Part shown: piece after piece, positions 7,301 to 9,043 of the stretch
Layout of the letters: each line of letters starts with the position of its first letter
Numbering within the stretch: the stretch's first letter is position 1
Program-made: the position numbers and the translations under genes
Notes under the pieces: generated by a model
What the model was told of the DNA's origin: nothing
Seen by the model: the letters and a program-made list of their open reading frames with translations, nothing else
Databases searched by the model: none
Source of the DNA: G039029935 sp039029935
GTDB lineage: Bacteria; Chloroflexota; Anaerolineae; Caldilineales; Caldilineaceae
NCBI GenBank assembly: GCA_039029935.1
Contig: JBCCFC010000513.1
Coordinates: forward strand, 1 to 9,043
Reading direction: 5' to 3'
DNA: 9,043 nt

Positions 7301-7625
7301 CCATCTCGTGCGAGACACCATCGCTAAACTGCTGTTTGATGCGTTGTGTGGTTTCATAGCCCAGACTGAGTTGCTGCTGATGCTGTTCCACCACCTCAAA
7401 GGTGCGCTTGTCGACATTCAGCCCCACGAGAATGCAAATTTTCTCCACATCACGCAGTGCATCCGCCAGCAGATAAAAGCCGCTTGTGCGAAAGTAGCCC
7501 ACAAGCACATCAAAAAACTGGACATCCTTGAGCGTCTGCGTAAAACGGTCCAGCAGTGTTGCACTGTGTCCATCTGTTGTTGATTCGTTTGTAAAGAAAG
7601 TCAGATCATTTTGGTGCGAGAACAT
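4320..7625 (-). CDS. PLD-like nuclease domain fused to SNF2-family helicase (restriction/defence type)
   Basis: Counted from the ATG at 7625, this is a 1101-residue protein. Residues about 5-205 form a phospholipase D-like domain: GYFRTSGFYLLADAL near 43-57, then one HKD motif with HAKVYISRF at 144-152 (H144, K146) and GSSNFSYAGF at 165-174. One HKD per chain usually means that a dimer forms the active site. The SNF2/superfamily 2 motor follows: LADVVGLGKTY around 282-292 (Walker lysine K290), DEAH at 357-360, SATPLNN at 386-392, TTDVLAEGINL near 740-750, and motif VI QRVGRINR at 770-777. The C-terminal part has the family-like stretch EPDLFAHIKRLPKKARSGR, then a GDMG repeat array (895-906). 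PLD and SNF2 domains together are typical of bacterial restriction-like defence proteins; it would translocate on and cut unmodified DNA. It precedes the methyltransferase in one operon. A TTG at 7643 would add six residues but has no ribosome-binding site; the ATG has GGGG just upstream. Confidence 0.88.
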   Translation of the reverse strand: MFSHQNDLTFFTNESTTDGHSATLLDRFTQTLKDVQFFDVLVGYFRTSGFYLLADALRDVEKICILVGLNVDKRTFEVVEQHQQQLSLGYETTQRIKQQFSDGVSHEMEYADDTHDTEVGVRTFLAFLQQGKLELKAHPSQNIHAKVYISRFQPDDRDYGRVITGSSNFSYAGFQGQYEFNVELKQPADVRFALHKFEQLWAEAVDISDAYVEAIQQRTWLNDQISPYDLYLKFLYEYFKEDINMDQEADFYLPDGFLSLFYQKQAVIAAKKVLDAYGGVFLADVVGLGKTYISALLAQQIAGRKLVICPPVLQDYWKETFVQFGVGAVWVESMGKLEQIRDRLKSNPKLADIVFIDEAHRFRNEDTQSYTLLHDICRNRKIVLVSATPLNNTISDIESQLKLFQRPQQSDIPGVPNLNTFFQERNRELDQLEKGTPEYAATFKRVAGEVRRNILHYVMVRRTRSEIARFFQADLAQQHLIFPEVASPERIVYNFEGDIEQVFTETIERLQAFRYTRYTPLLYLKKQVSDFEAQGQRNIGGFMKGMLVKRLESSFFAFRNTLRRFIKSYDHFIGMVDEGTVLIGKGVKVHDLLDSDNEEELLRLIAAGKVQTYQASDFIPKFRADLLHDRELLAEIEMLWRDLGHTHSPDPKFEAFVAQLQSNSLLARQKLIVFTESTETGRYLYSRLEQHFAGQVFFFSSGGGYHQQQSINKHVARTMIEANYDPRHGNSEDTIRILVTTDVLAEGINLHRSNVVVNYDLPWNPTRVLQRVGRINRVGTSHAQVHIFNFFPTTQSDMHLNQEANIKAKIQAFHDMLGEDAKYLTDEETITQHELFGDRLYQRMTTRDSYVSADEDERSELEYLQLIRTIRDEEPDLFAHIKRLPKKARSGRAAGDMGGDMGGDMGAVPAGDALVSFLRQGQLKKFYLSGTHEIESGPLELTFLDAVDLLACEPDTTRVAIPPAYYAWLAQNKDAFANLTASEVAEPPKRSRNQGNLGRLIKYMKVFQRSLHGYTDDDEAFFRRILKDLQAGAVPSQRVTTLYQKLGVNTKKAVTDPLKILGILRQEMPQAPNPQVSQLTADRPKEEKPVEVILSAYLKGL
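4909..4944. repeat. Three 12-base tandem repeats inside the helicase gene
   Basis: CCCATATCACCT (4909-4920) is followed by CCCATATCACCC twice (4921-4932, 4933-4944). On the coding strand this encodes GDMGGDMGGDMG, residues 895-906, directly after the basic stretch KRLPKKARSGRAA and outside the helicase motor. The unit length keeps the reading frame. Unit size and copy number match the array in the methyltransferase gene, and the word GGGGTGATATG seen here recurs at this gene's own start. Confidence 0.85.
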
Positions 7626-7633
7626 ATCACCCC
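7626..7633 (-). promoter_or_regulatory. Ribosome-binding site deciding the helicase start
   Basis: The minus-strand sequence GGGGTGAT immediately precedes ATG 7625-7623 and resembles the GGAGGTGAT anti-Shine-Dalgarno complement, though GGGG is only four bases from the ATG, which is short. The alternative TTG at 7643 is preceded by GACGCACAAGA, which has no purine-rich core. Confidence 0.5.
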
Positions 7634-7668
7634 AGCATATCAATCTTGTGCGTCAATCTAGGTTTGGC

Positions 7669-7684
7669 TATCATATGAATGATA
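7669..7684. promoter_or_regulatory. Inverted repeat at the expected transcription start (possible operator)
   Basis: TATCAT (7669-7674) and ATGATA (7679-7684) are perfect 6-base inverted arms around ATGA. The right arm touches the last base of the predicted -10 box, and the left arm covers the expected start of transcription, a usual place for a repressor site. No regulator gene is in the window and an arm of six AT-rich bases may be chance. Confidence 0.25.
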
Positions 7685-7712
7685 TTGTACTATGTTTGCA
7701 ATGATGCGCCAA
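7684..7712 (-). promoter_or_regulatory. Predicted sigma-70-type promoter of the helicase-methyltransferase operon
   Basis: On the minus strand, TTGGCG (7712-7707, four of six consensus bases) is followed by exactly 17 bases and then TACAAT (7689-7684, five of six). Transcription would start near 7677, giving a leader of about 50 bases before the helicase ATG. It lies in the 123-base gap after the dioxygenase stop, and no terminator is visible between them, so read-through from the upstream genes is also possible. Confidence 0.5.
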
Positions 7713-7748
7713 ATATGTACTCGTTGCTGATGGGGAAGTAGAAAAGGA

Positions 7749-8567
7749 TTAACTCGGTATCGCAAATCCCTCAGCCGACAGATACAACCGCGTCGCCTTC
7801 AAAAACCGAACCCCCTCAAACGCATCCCGTCTGTGCAATAGCTGCGCGTTGTCATAAATCAGCATATCCCCCATACGCCAACTGTGTTGATAGATGTGTT
7901 CTGGTCGAAGCTGATAGGATAGCAGTTCCTCTTTCAGTGCCTTACTCTCGGCCTCGTCCAGTCCATCAAAGCCCAACGCATTAGGCGCAACATAGAGCGT
8001 TTTGACACCTGTCACGGGGTTGATGAGAACGGCAGAATGGGTGGCTTCAGCAATCGTTGCGCCTTGACTATCGACGCGGCGATACTGCACATTCAACCGT
8101 TCAACCCGTTCTTTGAGGGTTGGCGGCAGTGCCTCATACCCCATCCGTGTGCTGGCAAAGCTGGTTCCCCCACCAGCTTCGGGGTTGATGACACAGAACA
8201 GCGTTGACAACGTAGCTGGGTTTTGTCGATAGGCCTGGTCGGTGTGCCAGTCGCCATCGCTGTTGTCGATAAAGTTGCCTCTGATGAGTGTACCGTCAAG
8301 ACTATTGATGTTGGCAAGGTAGATGACCGACTTGAAGTTAGGGCTATGGTTGTCCTTGGCGGCGGGTGGCTCCTCGACGGGACCCAGTGCAGCACTCAGT
8401 CGGTGAATATCATCATCGTGTAGTGATTGACGACGAAAGAGCAGAAGCGCGTGTTGCTGGACGGCTGCGAGAATGGCTTCGGCCATCGTATCATCAATGT
8501 GCGTCAAGTCGATATCCAAAACTGCAACGCCAAGATGTTTTGATAGTGGTCTGGTTTGAACCTGCAT
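7749..8567 (-). CDS. TauD/TfdA-family Fe(II)/2-oxoglutarate-dependent dioxygenase
   Basis: This 272-residue cytoplasmic enzyme is predicted to oxidise a small substrate using O2 and 2-oxoglutarate, releasing CO2 and succinate. The iron-binding triad is present: H108 and D110 in DWHTDQAYRQNP and H245 in LLHRRDAF. T135 in GGGTSF and R260 in KATRLYL match the 2-oxoglutarate contacts of E. coli TauD: the spacing from the first histidine to the threonine (27) and from the last histidine to the arginine (15) is the same as in TauD (H99-T126, H255-R270). Length is normal for the family. The substrate is unknown; members act on taurine, alkyl sulfates, aryloxyacetates, betaines and peptide-bound amino acids, and no sulfonate transport genes lie nearby. 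The ATG at 8567 has AGAGG eight bases upstream. It sits 14 bases after the 75-residue gene and is probably cotranscribed with it. Confidence 0.9.
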   Translation of the reverse strand: MQVQTRPLSKHLGVAVLDIDLTHIDDTMAEAILAAVQQHALLLFRRQSLHDDDIHRLSAALGPVEEPPAAKDNHSPNFKSVIYLANINSLDGTLIRGNFIDNSDGDWHTDQAYRQNPATLSTLFCVINPEAGGGTSFASTRMGYEALPPTLKERVERLNVQYRRVDSQGATIAEATHSAVLINPVTGVKTLYVAPNALGFDGLDEAESKALKEELLSYQLRPEHIYQHSWRMGDMLIYDNAQLLHRRDAFEGVRFLKATRLYLSAEGFAIPS

Positions 8568-8581
8568 TGCAGCAACCTCTG

Positions 8582-8809
8582 TTATCCAATCAGTCTCTCA
8601 ATATCCGCTTCATCCGGTGCATTCCAGTTGATAATTTGGCCCGTCGCCAAGTCGATCTCCATGATCAGATAATCGCCAAAGTGATCGCCTGGAAAGAAGC
8701 GGGGAACATAGCCATCGTAATACCCCATCTCCTCACCCTCTTGGTCAAATATGCGACATTGAAATCTGTCACTCACTTTGACATGAAGTCGTAGTGTCTT
8801 GGCTTCCAT
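8582..8809 (-). CDS. Conserved small protein of unknown function, 75 residues
   Basis: This is an acidic soluble protein with alternating beta-strand-like stretches: TLRLHVKVSDRFQCRIFD, then GYYDGYVPRFFPGDHFGDYL, then MEIDLATGQIINW and an acidic C-terminal helix. The block YDGYVPxFxPGDHxGDYLxxxIDxxTGxIxNW recalls short conserved hypothetical proteins found in many bacteria; no function is known to me. No signal peptide, membrane segment or obvious metal site is visible. The start is firm: AAAGGAGG lies nine bases before the ATG (GGAGG at 8823-8819). It is the first gene of a probable two-gene operon with the dioxygenase. Upstream lie only 39 bases before the 54-base repeat array, so any promoter is in or beyond the array. 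Confidence 0.75.
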   Translation of the reverse strand: MEAKTLRLHVKVSDRFQCRIFDQEGEEMGYYDGYVPRFFPGDHFGDYLIMEIDLATGQIINWNAPDEADIERLIG

Positions 8810-8848
8810 TTTGTTTTTCCTCCTTTGTCAACGAATTTTTCAGAGTCA

Positions 8849-9043
8849 GTATCACAGATTGTCTATCTGTGGCGCAGGTAGCCAACCTGCGATACTGAAC
8901 CCGTATCACAGATTGATTATCTGTGGCGCAGGTAGCCAACCTGCGTTACTGAACCCGTATCACAAATTGCTAATCTGTGGCGCAGGTAGGCAACCTGCGC
9001 TACTGAACCCGTATCACAGATTGATTATCTGTGGCGCAGGTAG
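8849..9043. repeat. 54-base tandem repeat array of double-hairpin units
   Basis: Units start at 8849, 8903, 8957 and 9011, exactly 54 bases apart; the fourth is cut after 33 bases by the window end. Unit 1 consists of GTAT, a hairpin CACAGAT-TGTCT-ATCTGTG, one G, a hairpin CGCAGGT-AGCCA-ACCTGCG, ATAC, and a 7-base linker TGAACCC. The outer GTAT/ATAC stem is perfect in unit 1 and has one mismatch in units 2 and 3 (TTAC, CTAC). Stem bases are nearly constant while the first loop varies (TGTCT, TGATT, TGCTA) and the second changes once (AGCCA to AGGCA), so the fold rather than the exact sequence appears to be kept. There is no open reading frame of note. The array lies upstream of the 75-residue gene. 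It is not CRISPR, since there are no unique spacers. Confidence 0.9.

Noticed and set aside
7626..7643. TTG start at 7643 adding MICWGD to the helicase
   Set aside because: No ribosome-binding site precedes it, whereas GGGG lies just before the in-frame ATG at 7625. The short spacing there leaves some doubt.
853..7643. A DISARM, BREX or type I restriction system by name
   Set aside because: DrmA/DrmB, BrxC/PglZ and HsdS/HsdR are not in the window. Only resemblance of individual proteins is supported.
8826..8831. Perfect -35 box TTGACA on the minus strand upstream of the 75-residue gene
   Set aside because: It abuts the ribosome-binding site; a -10 box at normal spacing would fall on the start codon, and nothing like TATAAT is there.
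8849..9043. CRISPR array
   Set aside because: The whole 54-base unit is repeated, with no unique spacers, and each unit contains two complete inverted repeats; no cas gene is present.

Overview
The window comes from a bacterium of moderate GC content with frequent palindromic and tandem short repeats between and inside genes. No marker gene fixes the lineage. The LSPDE-type repeat-tail proteins, the double-hairpin intergenic repeats and the conserved 75-residue protein would fit a filamentous, repeat-rich group such as Chloroflexota or Cyanobacteria, but this is only an impression. All four intact large or conserved genes lie on the minus strand; a decayed cluster of small genes lies on the plus strand at the left edge.

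Left edge (1-781, plus strand, AT-rich). The first 61 bases are GC-rich and read on the minus strand as an FG-GAP/VCBS-like peptide that stops abruptly at a junction. Three tandem copies of one small helical protein gene follow. Copy 1 has lost its 5' part. Copy 2 (213-452) is the only intact one. Copy 3 (452-781) has two in-frame stops. Copies join through TAATG stop/start overlaps. Copies 1 and 2 differ by exactly 66 bases lying between two 14-base direct repeats.

Centre (853-7625, minus strand). A two-gene restriction/defence-type operon: an ~1101-residue protein joining an N-terminal phospholipase D-like (HKD) nuclease domain to an SNF2-type helicase, then a 1137-residue Eco57I-type adenine methyltransferase with a C-terminal target-recognition domain. 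A good sigma-70-like promoter (TTGGCG, 17 bases, TACAAT) precedes the helicase, with a small inverted repeat on the start side of the -10. A 45-base palindrome spans the helicase stop codon and reaches to one base from the methyltransferase ribosome-binding site. Both genes carry an in-frame array of three 12-base repeats. The likely logic is that the methylase marks host DNA and specifies the site, while the helicase/PLD protein attacks unmarked DNA; no DISARM, BREX or type I HsdS gene is present in the window.

Right side (7749-8809, minus strand). A probable operon of a conserved 75-residue protein of unknown function and, 14 bases later, a TauD/TfdA-type Fe(II)/2-oxoglutarate dioxygenase with all metal and co-substrate residues in place.

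Right edge (8849-9043). A 54-base tandem repeat, three full units and one cut by the window end. Each unit folds as a short outer stem enclosing two hairpins of 7-bp stem and 5-base loop. The palindrome between helicase and methyltransferase has the same layout, so both probably belong to one repeat family.
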